A stretch of DNA of 64,000 bases from Sclerotiophoma versabilis (lineage: Eukaryota > Ascomycota > Dothideomycetes > Pleosporales > Didymellaceae): positions 620,001-684,000 of the forward strand of contig JAAROD010000044.1 in assembly GCA_012274445.1 (NCBI GenBank). Reading direction: 5' to 3'. The notes beneath the pieces are model-generated. The model was not told where the DNA came from. It saw nothing but the letters and a program-made list of their open reading frames with translations, and ran no database searches. Positions 12,301 to 22,501 of the stretch are shown here, piece after piece. A program made the translations under genes and the position numbers. The first letter of the stretch is position 1, and each line of letters opens with the position of its first letter.

Positions 12301-12660
12301 ACCGGCAGATTTTGGTGCGGTACTAGCACGCGACTCTCCTTCCGTCTTCTTACGCTGTACCAAAGGTCGTGTCGCAGGCGTCGACGGTTGGGGTTCGAAT
12401 TCAAACTCGTCTTCGGAAGGTACATCGAACACATCCGGGCTGGCTATAGCCACGCGCACACCTGCAGAAGGTCGCGCAGGTTTTGTCTGTCCCCCAAATC
12501 CTGCTGGCGGCGCGTTTGAAGGCGCTATACGTTTATGCGCTCGTTCGGGGGAAGGCGCCTCGTCGTCGACGGGACTCGGTCGCGATGGCGGAAGACGCGA
12601 CAGTTTGCCATATGTGACGACCTTCTTCCGCCTCTCGCCGGTAGTAAAGGTAGATGCCAT
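9343..12660 (-). CDS. WPL1: Wings-apart-like cohesin release factor (Wapl/Wpl1)
   Basis: Single exon, 1,105 residues. The first 590 residues are disordered, basic and Ser/Thr/Pro-rich, starting MASTFTTGERRKKVVTYGK, a start I associate with fungal Wapl proteins. Three similar short acidic motifs occur in this part: DVFDVPSEDE (about 76-85), DVFDVPSDNE (about 248-257) and MYDIPDA (about 429-435). From about 592 (RPKLTYASQRSYLQE) to about 1010 lies the helical-repeat Wapl domain, with segments such as RRSAMMDLCSKMADAGFV and FDFIAAVSVLFIL. Wapl with Pds5 opens the Smc3-Scc1 gate of cohesin and releases it from chromatin. A 360-codon antisense frame is a shadow. The family call rests on domain resemblance; the conserved Wapl core is long enough to make it fairly safe. 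Confidence 0.85.
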   Translation of the reverse strand: MASTFTTGERRKKVVTYGKLSRLPPSRPSPVDDEAPSPERAHKRIAPSNAPPAGFGGQTKPARPSAGVRVAIASPDVFDVPSEDEFEFEPQPSTPATRPLVQRKKTEGESRASTAPKSAGVPGRPTVPAARPPQKPVVAKPADAKARSLQEQAGPQQPAREKLTQSRVSSTSTTSLAKAARATESQKQATAKGQRLQRSNTSSKDTSRATTPGISTQSVPKPQSAKIASTGPLNKAAKPAIKPSASLDVFDVPSDNEGMSLPTPEVSNQIPRLVSKGPAKQVGASRVLSLDASQKAPVESNHLGSLQNRKRKSSVSLATTPKPVAERMRTTSKTQRDRKVLKREEGTSSGHESARAPVPRPAPQVTTVEGTVNKSSRTRVRTVPLVSQLAMSKGQSSPAVLNKMLPVERAPRISHNDAATEIPASDDTMYDIPDAITTPVRSAPSRKATTSTPGSVTPRQKDLFSTLLGGPAAPKTPASALASLQLTDKKPRSLLGALARSQSDISHSSHSRKARLIDTLKDKDTSSEEDDSGSDDEADSIIVTNIEAEQDRTPMQAKRTIVDERNNNHSQVNETTADSQASQTTSGVVTRPKLTYASQRSYLQEANPEDEFLMSMDLDDNGKMDSQTVSTDDEDGPTSQPRTHHELRKYGQNTMFSWDMEESIREIADGSNNSGRRSAMMDLCSKMADAGFVSQLLDSGFMHRLLENMTSTGDVIFDFIAAVSVLFILQTKPAFAVVDQVYRSGVTTILTDLVEKDTDISRIARDRKSTMSKIAQESLAEFRTQVLAIKVWAPSTPPTISPQFLALKTIDLLIRSLRESGSTEALLTPADVLKLVNVCSTLSKRIEATKASAENLLGLDLAVSALETVSVTDRDYSVWPTKVLQLLSNAIPIFFKDNDLSKTVEAMKLCMNLTNNKPKACQPFSTQTFIESLIRFIVARFDRLNAGELDLGRRTQVLSDLTLSLGTMINLAELSDQARLNAIDDANLIQVLVKTFVMGSERAAEASSVEESEVSVVIGFLAVLLGMLCLNTTVQSKIQALLPDQQLHLLLENMKQFARIHEHVDKSTASRFDGPEGQETLNNYYMRIMHVVGKLESATARKYER

Positions 12661-13398
12661 GGAAGATGCAGTGGTCGACGCGTTCGTGGGTGTTGTTTCG
12701 ACACAAGAGATGTCCTAGGTCGGGGCGCGCATCGTGATGTGACAAGGTTGGCATGAGGCAGCGGGCAAGCTGATGCCTCAGTCGGGCGTGACCAGTCGCG
12801 GCTGCAATCGTTGTTGACGGTGAATCGCGCTACCGTGGGATTTACTTCACCGCGGATAATGTCAATGACGAAGTCGGCAAGTACCCTGTGCCCTGGTGAG
12901 GAAGGCGCAAAGCAGGGTCCCGCACCTCCCTGCTCGCGTAACCTAGCCAAGACCGGCGGGCGGTGAATGGCGGGGACGGATGCACACGCGCTCATTCTCC
13001 TCATCCATCTCAGGCACTCAGCCTCTAAGGCTTTGCGGAGGTCGCCGGTGGATCACGAGCCTAGGCTCCAAGCTCCTTCTTACTATAGCTTCTCCTCTTT
13101 TGCTGTTATCTTGACACTGTATCTATTAGTCCAACTCAGCTCTACAATTACCACATCTTTTGAGACCAATTGACTGCCCCACTTACGGAATTTCTCCCTA
13201 ATCATCTTGCCGCCGCCGCTGAGTCTATCTTTACGATCACAACCGAGTCCAGCCTCCTTGATCTCTACATCTTTACGTCCAGCTGCTGTCTGTGTGACAT
13301 CAGAATATAGTGTATGACTGGCTTTCCTGTGGAGAATTGGATGTTGCTAATGACCAAGATCACTGCCCTCCAGCTCTTTCTCCCAATCAATTGCCATC
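12661..13398. other. Divergent promoter region, Wapl / UPRT
   Basis: Shared 738-bp upstream region. The UPRT side (about 13080-13280) is pyrimidine-rich, common in fungal promoters. No gene supported. Confidence 0.55.
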
Positions 13399-14236
13399 AT
13401 GACCAGCGGCTTCGAGACACCACCCTCGCAATGTGTAGGCCCTGAGTACCGCCCGGCTACTCAGAAGCCAACAGCCACCGTATCCAAACCTCTGGACCAA
13501 GTGCCAAACATTCACATCCTGCCTCAAACCCCACAGCTGATCGCGCTGCTAACGTAAGGCCCCTTACACATATCAGCAACATCACACTCAATTATCAACA
13601 GCATGATTCGCGACAAGAACACGGGACGTGCTGACTTCATCTTCTACTCAAACCGCATCATTCGTCTCCTGGTTGAAGAGGGGCTCAACCACCTTCCGGT
13701 TGTCGGTCACGAGATCACTACGCCCGTAGGGCGGACGTATGCTGGTGTCAAGTTCGAGGGCAAGATCTGCGGTGTGTCGATTATGCGTGCTGGCGAGTCA
13801 ATGGAGCAGGGTTTGAGGGATTGCTGCAGATCCGTCAGAATCGGCAAGATCCTCATCCAGAGAGATGAAGAGACGAGCCAGCCGAAGCTCTTCTACGACA
13901 AGCTGCCTGAAGACATTGCGGATCGATGGGTGTTGTTGCTGGATCCTATGCTTGCGACTGGTGGCTCTGCTCTAATGGCTGTCGAGGTGCTCAAGTCGCG
14001 CGGTGTTCCTGAAGAACATATCCTCTTCCTGAACCTCATTGCTAGCCCTGAAGGCGCGAAGAGGTTCGCCGAGCAGGTGCCCAAGGTCAGAGTTGTGACG
14101 GCTTTCGTTGACCAGGGTCTGGATGAGAAGAAGTATGCATGCATCTCTATCACGAACACCGGCTATTACTGACCACTTCCCTAGCTACATTGTCCCAGGT
14201 CTTGGTGACTTCGGCGACCGCTTCTACACTCTGTAG
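13399..14236 (+). CDS. FUR1: Uracil phosphoribosyltransferase
   Basis: Three exons: 13399-13553, 13602-14132 and 14185-14236; 245 residues. The enzyme makes UMP from uracil and PRPP. The PRPP loop is LLLDPMLATGGSA, the flexible conserved N-terminal part contains TMIRDKNTGRADFIFYS, and the C-terminal uracil-binding segment is YIVPGLGDFGDRFYTL, assembled across the last intron (codon AA|C). Other family marks are GVSIMRAGESME and FLNLIASPEGAKRF. The product is cytosolic and also explains sensitivity to 5-fluorouracil. It is convergent with ELF1 and lies about 1.5 kb upstream of URC1; in the fungal URC uracil-degradation route the UPRT step (URC6) supplies UMP/uridine intermediates, so the proximity may be functional. 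Reading through the second intron gives a stop after 16 codons. Confidence 0.96.
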
Positions 14237-14585
14237 AAAGCTGAACTGTCTACTGTCGTCCTGCTCTAGCAAACTCGCATAACACCGCATCGTTTGATGA
14301 GGCTGGTCTCAACTAAGGGCCCATTTCTGCTGATGTCAGCTAAATCTTGCTTTATGACACACAGGGAAAGAACACATGGTTTGGGAACAGTTCAGTTTAT
14401 TATGTGTGTCAGAAAGCCACTTTGAGGCAAAGCTTTTATCAGGTGGCCGACGCCAACCTTCAACTCAGAAATCAAGTACCTCATCTCCGTGGTATACCAT
14501 AACGCCGTAAATGCCAATCATGCCCACATCATATCATGTCACAGTTTGAACACCTTCGCTGTTATACAGTGCCATCCATGTGCTC
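14237..14585. other. Convergent 3' regions of UPRT and ELF1
   Basis: 349 bp of shared 3' sequence. Nothing else seen. Confidence 0.5.
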
Positions 14586-15115
14586 TCAGCCGTCATAGTC
14601 TCCCTCTGCATCCAGGTCGTCGTTCTCGATGAAGCCATCGTCGTCGTCCACAGGCTTAGGCAGCGCGCCAGTGCGGTTCGTCGAGCGCTCGGTCGCGCGC
14701 CCAGCAGCAGCCTCCTTCGCAACGGCATCGCAAGCATCGATCCAGTCAGCATACACGTCAACCGGCGCAGACAGATCTGTTCTTCGTCAGCACTCGATCC
14801 CTCTCCTGAGAAGACTCGCCACGTACAGTTGATGTTAGTCTGAAACGTCTGCCCACAGACCTTGCACTGCAGGTTGCCGACACCGGACTTCTTCTCAATG
14901 GACACGGAGACGGACTTCTCGTGGTTGCAGAACAGGCACTGGAACGTGGTTGGCAGCTTCTCCTTCTGGTGTAGTCGTTAGCGAGCGTTGGCGCGGGGCG
15001 ATAGGGACGGCATGCCTTCTTGGGGCCCTGCGGCTTGCTTGAGGATTTGCGCTTGCCCTGTTCGTGTGGTTAGCGGGCGCATGCGACAACGAGGGAGATG
15101 CGTGGTACACACCAT
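14586..15115 (-). CDS. ELF1: Transcription elongation factor Elf1 (zinc-ribbon)
   Basis: Four exons: 15113-15115 (the ATG alone), 15016-15057, 14827-14965 and 14586-14776; 124 residues. The start is MGKRKSSSKPQGPKKK, followed by the four-cysteine zinc ribbon CLFC...CKVC with FQCLFCNHEKSVSV and GNLQCKVCGQTFQTN, then the conserved YLSAPVDVYADWIDACD helix and an acidic tail ending EGDYDG. Elf1 binds RNA polymerase II near the DNA entry site and helps it pass nucleosomes. Two splicing oddities: exon 1 contains only the start codon, and intron 2 (14966-15015) appears to begin with GC rather than GT (AAG|GCATGC), with a good GCTAAC branch site and CAG acceptor. Both are needed to give the family-typical basic N-terminus. 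Confidence 0.9.
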
Positions 15116-15709
15116 TTTGTGATTGTGTGTGGGATGTGGGAGGCGATTGCGGTTTGGTGAGCGTGCGCGGAAACGTCTCCTGGGTCTCCGACGTCTTTGT
15201 GGTGGCTGACAATGGCTGTGCTGGCTTGGAGCCGTGGTTGAGCTTCTCGACAATGACGCGCGAAGTGTCGAGTCGCGACGAATTTCTGGCGCGTGGCGGA
15301 GACCTCCTAGCTCCGGTCGCATCTGCCTGCGGCTTGGGCTAGCTGGTTATCAGCCCCACTCTGATTGGCGATAGCTGGCATGCGGGCGATAGTCAGCTGT
15401 CTTGAGCTTCGTTGTTGTCCACGTCTCGTGTCTGTTTCTCTTTCTTTCTCTCTTCTCCTCGAGTCTACTTAAACGTCTTATTGCGTTCGAGCGGGCTTCA
15501 CACAATACAAAGCTTTTACATCTCTCCATCTTACTGTCTCTACTCGAGATCATCCGTCCTTCCCCGCATTCATACTACGTCGGTAGCTGCCGAAGCTTTG
15601 TCCCCAGCTTTCGGAAGGTCACGCAACGAGTGTCTCCTAGCCTCGAGTTCTCGTGCTCACTTCCGTTGTCCAGTCTTTATTGCAAACACCTCGTACCTTT
15701 GCTTTCAAG
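15116..15709. other. Divergent promoter region, ELF1 / URC1
   Basis: Contains a strong pyrimidine tract at about 15421-15462 (CTCGTGTCTGTTTCTCTTTC type) upstream of URC1. Several overlapping short frames here (for example 15402-15767) have no recognisable domain and end inside URC1 exon 1 in another frame. Confidence 0.5.
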
Positions 15710-17535
15710 ATGTCAACCGAAAGCAGCACAGACAATGCTGTGCTCAAGGAGATCTTGGAGGGACTGAGGGCAATGCGCCAGGAGAACTCTCAGCTAGCAT
15801 CTGCGATCGATAAGATCAATGGCCGCGTGAATGTGCTGGCTGGTGTCAAGCAGGTGAAGGATGAGGCAGCGACTGAAGCTGCGAGCGGCACTCTGAGCAA
15901 GGAGAAGGCAAAGGAGGCCGACTCAGCCCAAACCGTAGAAGCTGTTAGCCAGCAGTATGAGCCAACATCTCCCAATGCTGAAGCACCCCCTCGTCGAGCA
16001 AGTGTCTCGAAGACTTCAAAGATCATCTTGACTTCGTATCCTGGTCAATCTGGTGTTGATCCACTGCCCATGGAGTGGGGCGCCAAAGACCCTGCTGTCC
16101 GTGGTCCTGTTGTTGTTTCGAGGCACAACAACACCATCCGTCGGCGTAACGGTATGTTTATCCGATAGTCGCATTGGGTCTAAGATGTAACGTACTGATT
16201 GTTAATAGCCATTGGAGCCCACGGAGGCTCATACTCGATCTACAATGCGCTTGCTGTAGCCAGCAAGAACCTCGACATCACGCACAAGCCAGACTTCACA
16301 AACACTGAGCCCGCTGCTAACATTGGTCCTTTCCCTCAATGGAGCGACGCGAAGAAGATCGTCGCAATGGATCCTTACGGTCATCTCGCGCCATGGTTGT
16401 ACAAGGAGACTATGGACAAGGAAGACATTGAGATCAGACCAACCATTGCTATCACCCGAGCGCACATGAAGGTTCCCGAGTTGGAGGAAAGTGTAAGGAA
16501 GGGACGGCTTGTGCCTGACGGAAAGATCTGCATGAACGAGACAGGTGAACTTGCAGTGACCAAGGTGGCCGTTGAGCCCGTGTGGTATCTGCCTGGTGTT
16601 GCTGAGCGTTTCGGCATTGGTACGTATTTCTGCTCCCTTCGTACTCGGCACAGCAAACTAATGATTGCACCAGACGAGGGAACCCTAAGGCGAACACTCT
16701 TCGAAGAGACTGGCGGATCGTACCCCGAATTGATCACACGCCACGACATCAAGCTCTTCCTTCCTCCCATCGGCGGTCTTACTGTCTACATTTTCGGAGA
16801 CCCAGCAAAAATGTCAGACCCGAACGTCCGTCTTGCACTCCGTGTCCACGACGAATGCAACGGCAGTGATGTCTTCGGATCTGACATCTGCACGTGCCGT
16901 CCATACCTCACTTTCGGTATCGAAGAAGCAGTGAAGGAGGCTCAACAGGGTGGTAGCGGTGTTGTCATCTACTTCCGCAAGGAAGGTCGTGCGCTTGGTG
17001 AAGTGACCAAATACCTTGTTTACAATGCACGAAAACGCGGAGAAGACAGGGCGAGCGAGTACTTCAAGCGAACAGAGAACATTGCGGGAGTTAAGGATAT
17101 GCGCTTCCAGGCGCTCATGCCTGACGTAAGTCCTCACTCCAGGTTGAGATTGCATAGACTAAGCTGACGATACGACAGATCCTCCACTGGCTCGGTATAA
17201 CTAAGATTGACAGGATGCTGTCAATGTCGAAGTAAGTCTCCTTCTTCCATGATCGATGAGTCAACGGCTGACAGAAGTGCAGCATGAAGCACGACGCCAT
17301 TGTAGACCAGGGCATCCCGATCCACGAGCGTGTTCCTATTCCTGACGAGATGATCCCAGCGGACAGCCGCGTCGAGATCGATGCCAAGATCCAGGCTGGC
17401 TACTTCACCACGGGTACTGTCATGTCCATGGAGGAACTGGCCAACGTCAAGGGTCGTGGTTGGGAAGACATTGATGTACGTATACTTTCAGCAACCTTGA
17501 TAGGCTGACCAAGCTGACTGCGAGTGTAGCACTAA
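15710..17535 (+). CDS. URC1: Urc1-type GTP cyclohydrolase II-like protein (uracil catabolism)
   Basis: Six exons: 15710-16151, 16209-16619, 16674-17125, 17179-17231, 17283-17475 and 17530-17535; 518 residues. After a variable N-terminus with a predicted coiled coil (LEGLRAMRQENSQLASAID) comes a long Urc1-specific region (GPVVVSRHNN, IGAHGGSYSIYNALAVA, WSDAKKIVAMDPYGH). The C-terminal half is the RibA/GTP cyclohydrolase II fold with the three zinc ligands kept in HDECNGSDVFGSDICTC, then YFRKEGRALGEVTKYLVYNA in place of the RibA loop. In Lachancea kluyveri URC1 is needed for growth on uracil as nitrogen source. The call separates this long fungal form from the riboflavin enzyme Rib1. The last exon is only CAC-TAA; reading through that intron adds about 11 codons instead. 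Neighbours ELF1 and UPRT are close. Confidence 0.92.
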
Positions 17536-20500
17536 ATGGATCCTGCGAATCTGTGAGGGAGATGCAGGGCATAGAAGATGCATCATCTGATCGGTCTGCA
17601 CCACGATTATACCTTACCAATCATATGCAGTGGACGCGTACGCAATCCGACTCTGCGATACAATGCTCCAAGGACGATCATTTCTTTGGTCTCACACAGA
17701 GATCTTTCAGCCTAGAATCACACAACAAGCCAATCAATATCTACATATCCTGCAAAACGGTGATTATCCTGCTGTGCACTTCTGCCGTTGTGAACCCAAA
17801 GCCCGGGGCCTACCGTACGCCGCTGACGAGATGCTCAGTATGATCAATACAACGGTCCGAGAGGTCGACCCGAGCAGTGTTTCCAAGCTATGGATGCGGG
17901 CCGAACACATGGCAATCAACTCGCACGATGATTCGACGGATACTTGCCTTGGAATCAATAACCTGCAGAGCACTCAGTGAGTTCATCGTGCTCGCTCAAG
18001 CATGTCTCGTCCTGCAATCCCTTCCCCCTCTATGTTGTCCCGCGTACAGCCCAATCTGCAACACACACGCAAGAGTAGGTACCTACAGCAACCTACATGC
18101 CGGTGCAGGAGTACACCCAGCACACAACGCGCCTCACCCGCGTCAACACGATCGTGTGCATATGTGCAGACGCCACATGACTCCTCCGCGCGGTAATACT
18201 GGCCGGAGCACCCCTCCATCGACGGCAGTCTTGTACGAGCGGGCTGCCAGCAAAGCAACAATGCTATGGAAACGGAGACGCATCCCGCGCTTCATCCGCC
18301 AGCACATGGAGGGGTATTCCCGACGTCGGCAACAAGCTGCGAACGTGGTCGCGGCCCGCTCCGACTCTGGCCCAAGGTAGGTTTGTTGGGTTGGGCTCTG
18401 GAGTCCAGAGGTACACCGCTTGGAAGAAGCGGTAAGCAAAAAACGGACCTGCAGGCCCACATGGTGTACACAATTCTTCACCACTACTCGACTGGTCTGT
18501 AACGAGACGGAAAAACTCTCGCCTTCCAGCAGAGAAGGAAAAGAAATCTTTTCGAAACTGTTACCGGATCGTGTTCCCCACACTGAGTGGAACAATGTTG
18601 CACGTGCGATCCGGCTGACAGTGGCGGGTATACTGCTACCTAATAAGGCATGGGTTTATCTCGGGAGAATAGCATGGAATGGATGATACGAGCAGAAGAA
18701 GGGAAGAAGCGTAGAGTAATGCGCTGTTCGGAACTCGGGTGCGATCGGCGTGGGATCTGCCATGGAAGCGTGTCTGGAACGCAGGAATGCGCGGAGAGAT
18801 ATGCATGCGCGGTGTTGGAGCATCTCTCGTTGCTAATGGTGTGATGATGAGGGGTTGCCAACATAATTTGTTGAGATGACGAACGTCGCTCTGGAGGAAG
18901 TGTTGATAATGCGTGCAGAACTTGTCCGCCAGTGTCGCAACGGCTTTTCGTTGATACTACTATCATGTATTGTCGATTCTTTGGACACCAAACTCGGCAT
19001 GTCCATGATTGTGGGCGTTGATCTGTTTAACGGCCGCGGCTATGACGGCGACGGGACAGCTTATCCTTACCGGTACCCGCTCCCCGGGCCAGGTACCTGT
19101 AGCGCGTGCCTGCACATGCATAGGGAGGTGGCCAAGATCGCAGCTTTGTAACGGACTGGGCAGCATGGCATATTGGAACCCTGCACCTGCGTCCCAATGC
19201 GGTTTGACTGCAGATTGTACAGTACTGTGTAGCGTGTGTTTAAAACCTGGCAGGCCGATTATGTACAATTGTGATGCGTTTGTTAGATGAAGATCCCACA
19301 ATTGCAGTGCTCGCCTGACAAGGCAGTATGTGATCCTTGGATTTTGATTGGTAGGCTTCGTGGGAGACAAGCGCTTGGTGGGGAGGCGGAAGGCTGGAAC
19401 CTCCAAGCGAGTGGGTTTGAACAATGGAGGGAGCTCTTGTTCTTGTCGGTGAAGAAGTCTTGAACGTGAAACCTAGATGTTGCTTATTGCAGCTGAAGGT
19501 TACCGTACTAGTGTCGTAGTGAGAGTCACAAAGCGGAGCCGATGGGAGCATCCAATCCAGCTTGCGAAGAATACCGACCAGCTGAGTTGCGCTGGGCTGA
19601 CGTGAAAGTGGAGAGGGATAATGTTCCAGATCTGGACCCATTGTACAATTATTAGAGGACGCGTCTCATCGTGTTCGCCCATCCAGAGGTGCAAGGCGTG
19701 GAGGGGTACGATACATTGACGGACGTGGCCGTTCCTCAACCGTCACAACATGCAGCAGCAAGCCACTGCCGGATGTCAGTGTCAGATATGTCATCAATAA
19801 AGCTACTTGTGTTCATCATGCTGCAAAACACGCAAAAGGTGAGCACACGACGTCGTACAGAGTCGCCGGACTGTCTCGTGTTCTCATGCTCCAACCGGAT
19901 CATAGTAAATCTCCCGAATGCCGAAGGGGTGCCCTTGTCGCCGTGCGTTCTCGACTCCAACGTCCAGCTCCATGATGCGCAATGCATGACCGGTCAGAAC
20001 GGAGGCATCAACCGGCGTGATGTCGTCACAGGGCTGTAAGAGAACAATGAGGCTGTTGCCAGCAGCACCTGTCAGGCTGTCACGTTTCAGTGTGGCCAGA
20101 CTCGCAGAAAGAGCGTGTGCAAGGCTATCATAGCAACAACGGCAACAAGGCGGTGGGCGTGAACTTCGCCAGGGCTGCCGCTTCCAAGGCACAACAGGGA
20201 ATAGCCAACTCCCAGGTCCGCAAAACGTGGCTTGCCTCTTGTCATCACCACGCAGCCATGACGGTGAGGTCCATGCGATCCGGCATCCTTCCGCCGACTC
20301 GATACTCGATGCTCTCAAGCGTGACGGTGCCGCTTCAGCACCCGCCCTTCCGGCAAACTTTGGAATTGACCGCGCAACGCCTGCCGGCCACAGCGCAAGC
20401 GCACTCGCTGGAGGAACAACCTTTGCAGCGCCACCGATTACCTGATAGCAGAGCAGTGGCTGTCTCGAATCTGAGGTGGCCAGCTCACACCTGCAGCGAA

Positions 20501-20889
20501 AGCACAGTCTAATGAAATGGGGGTGAGGTCTTGTGCGTGTTGAGGACGAGTCAGGAACGAGCAACGGGATGACAACGCACAGCTCCCTGTAACTTCTATT
20601 CTAAACGGCCCACGTTTTCTCGCGGCGTGCGTTTTCCATGCAAGCCGGGCCAGAGGCCTAGGAGACGTGGAGTGGGGCTACTGATGCAGTTGGCGTGGCA
20701 GGGGAGCCTGGATCATGCAGAAGCGTGAGTGTCAGTAGTATGGGGTGAATGGCGTCTGGGCGTTCTCCGACACTCATTATTACTACCTACCCGCCTCCAT
20801 GTCGCACAAGTAACTTCGTCATCGCAGCTCACGTACTTCAATACCCATTGTCCGACTCGAAACCGTATACGCTACAACACTCGTTCACC
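17536..20889. other. Gene-poor stretch, 3.35 kb
   Basis: No gene is supported. Many open frames overlap on both strands (the longest is 226 codons on the minus strand at 19884-20564) but their composition is Pro/Arg/Ser-rich and unnatural, and none has a recognisable domain or matched splice sites. No repeat class was recognised. It could hold long 3' and 5' untranslated regions or non-coding transcripts. Confidence 0.5.
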
Positions 20890-21380
20890 ATGTCAGCCTA
20901 CGGCACTTACTACTACTCGCTTCCCACCGAGGCACCAAAGCGCTCAAGATCAGGCAGTCGTCGCCCAGCTCTGTCACCTTCGACTGTTTCTTCGCCTTGC
21001 ATTACAACACATGCTCCTATTGCTTCTCGACGGGACTCTGCCGGATCGACAACGTCATCAAGCAGCCCTACCAAGGCATCCCTCCTGCTCGCTAAGGTAG
21101 CCTCTTCGCCCACAACACCAAGAGGCGAGATCCCGTCTCCAATGGCCTCTCCCGAATCCAGGATGCACTCAAACTACTCCATGGAACGACCTATGATGTG
21201 GAGGAGTGAGAGCGACCGTTACGTCACCCAGTACAGGCAGCAAGGTAAGCATCACTCAACAGTATCAATAATATGAAAAGTGTAACTAACATAGTCTCAG
21301 ATGGTTACATCAGCTTCCCTGACTACGAGAAGTTCTGCCAAAGTCAAAATGATCAGCATCACACCGCTGTCAGGACTTGA
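20890..21380 (+). CDS. Small Ser-rich protein of unknown function
   Basis: Two exons, 20890-21244 and 21301-21380, encode 144 residues. The intron has a GTAAGC donor and CTCAG acceptor and splits an Asp codon (phase 1). The protein begins MSAYGTYYYSLPTEAPKRS, continues as a disordered Ser/Thr/Pro-rich region with several SP/TP sites (SPSTVSSP, SSPTTPRGEIPSP), and ends in a more ordered short tail spliced from exon 2 with YISFPDYEKFCQSQ. There is no signal peptide or membrane segment. SP/TP sites suggest regulation by proline-directed kinases, an inference. I do not recognise the family; the clean splice join to an aromatic tail supports a real gene. Confidence 0.65.
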
Positions 21381-22501
21381 TCGGACTCGTAAAGATTGTG
21401 TACCGGAAGAGCTGGGAGTTTCAACACAGCACTTTCTGGCTCACTCATCCAACTAAATTCAACACAACCAACCCTCCTTCCTTCATTAAAGAGGCTGGAC
21501 ACAGGTCATCCGGTGTGCAAGTTGCACTTCGCTCCCTTTGATGGGGGCAATGACCAAGAATGAATTCTCACTTGAGAAATGTTCATTCAATTCGACTAGC
21601 GACTAGGACGTGCCGTCTAATGGCCCACGTCGTGTCGCACGTCCTTACGGCGGAAGAGGAGGCCAGACGGAAGAAGCAAGGCTGGCGTGGGGGCAATGCT
21701 CGTATGACAGGCACAGCCACCAGCGCTGCGGCCGAGGCGGTGGATTGAAAGAAGATCCGAGATGGCTCGAAAGGGCTTCAGCAGCGAAGCGAAGGCGTGT
21801 AGACTAAAGTAGTACCGAGCATGAGGGCTGAGGCGATATTGGAGAGGCTATTAGATAGCAGCGCATGGCGCGTGCAGTGGCAAGACAGAACTGCAACGGT
21901 GGCAATAACGGCAATGAACATTAAACATGTCACAAATTGCAACACTCATAACGTGCATACTTGTGGTTTCCCGTGAAGTGATGCGCCGTAATATTCAGAA
22001 AGACCCCTCTATGGCACGGCGAGGGTTACAGTTAATAGTATCTAGCGTGCGGTCCACAGTTTGCGATAGAATAAGGCAGCGACTCGCACCAACGAAACAA
22101 ATAATGGCTTGCTCGATGCCAATGAGTGTGTAGTCGAGTCTCAGTATGCAGCACACACAGTGACGATGTACTACGTAAAGGAGTCAGAGAGTGCTTGCGA
22201 AGAATCTAGAGTGCATCGGCCGTCACGAGCCTCCTCCAGGGGGTACTACATCATATCATATGCTCAGCGCCCAAGAGATAGATATGGCAAGTCTACGGTA
22301 CGACGCACAACCTCGTTGCCAATTTTCACCTGACGGTGTTGGTGGTGTGCTGGTAGTGGTGTTGGGGCATGCACGTCACGTGGGCGCCGAGATTTTTAGC
22401 GAGCCGCTTAGCCTGTGTGCGCAACTTTCGAAATACCCTCTGGCCGACCACGACAGAACTAACCACAGGACCTCGACGCCCACACAACTCTCGTCGCAAT
22501 C
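21381..22501. other. Intergenic, 1.1 kb
   Basis: Upstream region of the eS1 gene. Only short frames are seen, with no recognisable product. Confidence 0.5.

Noticed and set aside
11636..12718. 360-codon plus-strand frame opposite Wapl
   Set aside because: Antisense shadow of the Ser/Pro-rich N-terminus; no domain or splice logic.
19884..20564. 226-codon minus-strand frame
   Set aside because: Composition is unnatural, other frames over the same DNA are also open, and no domain is seen.
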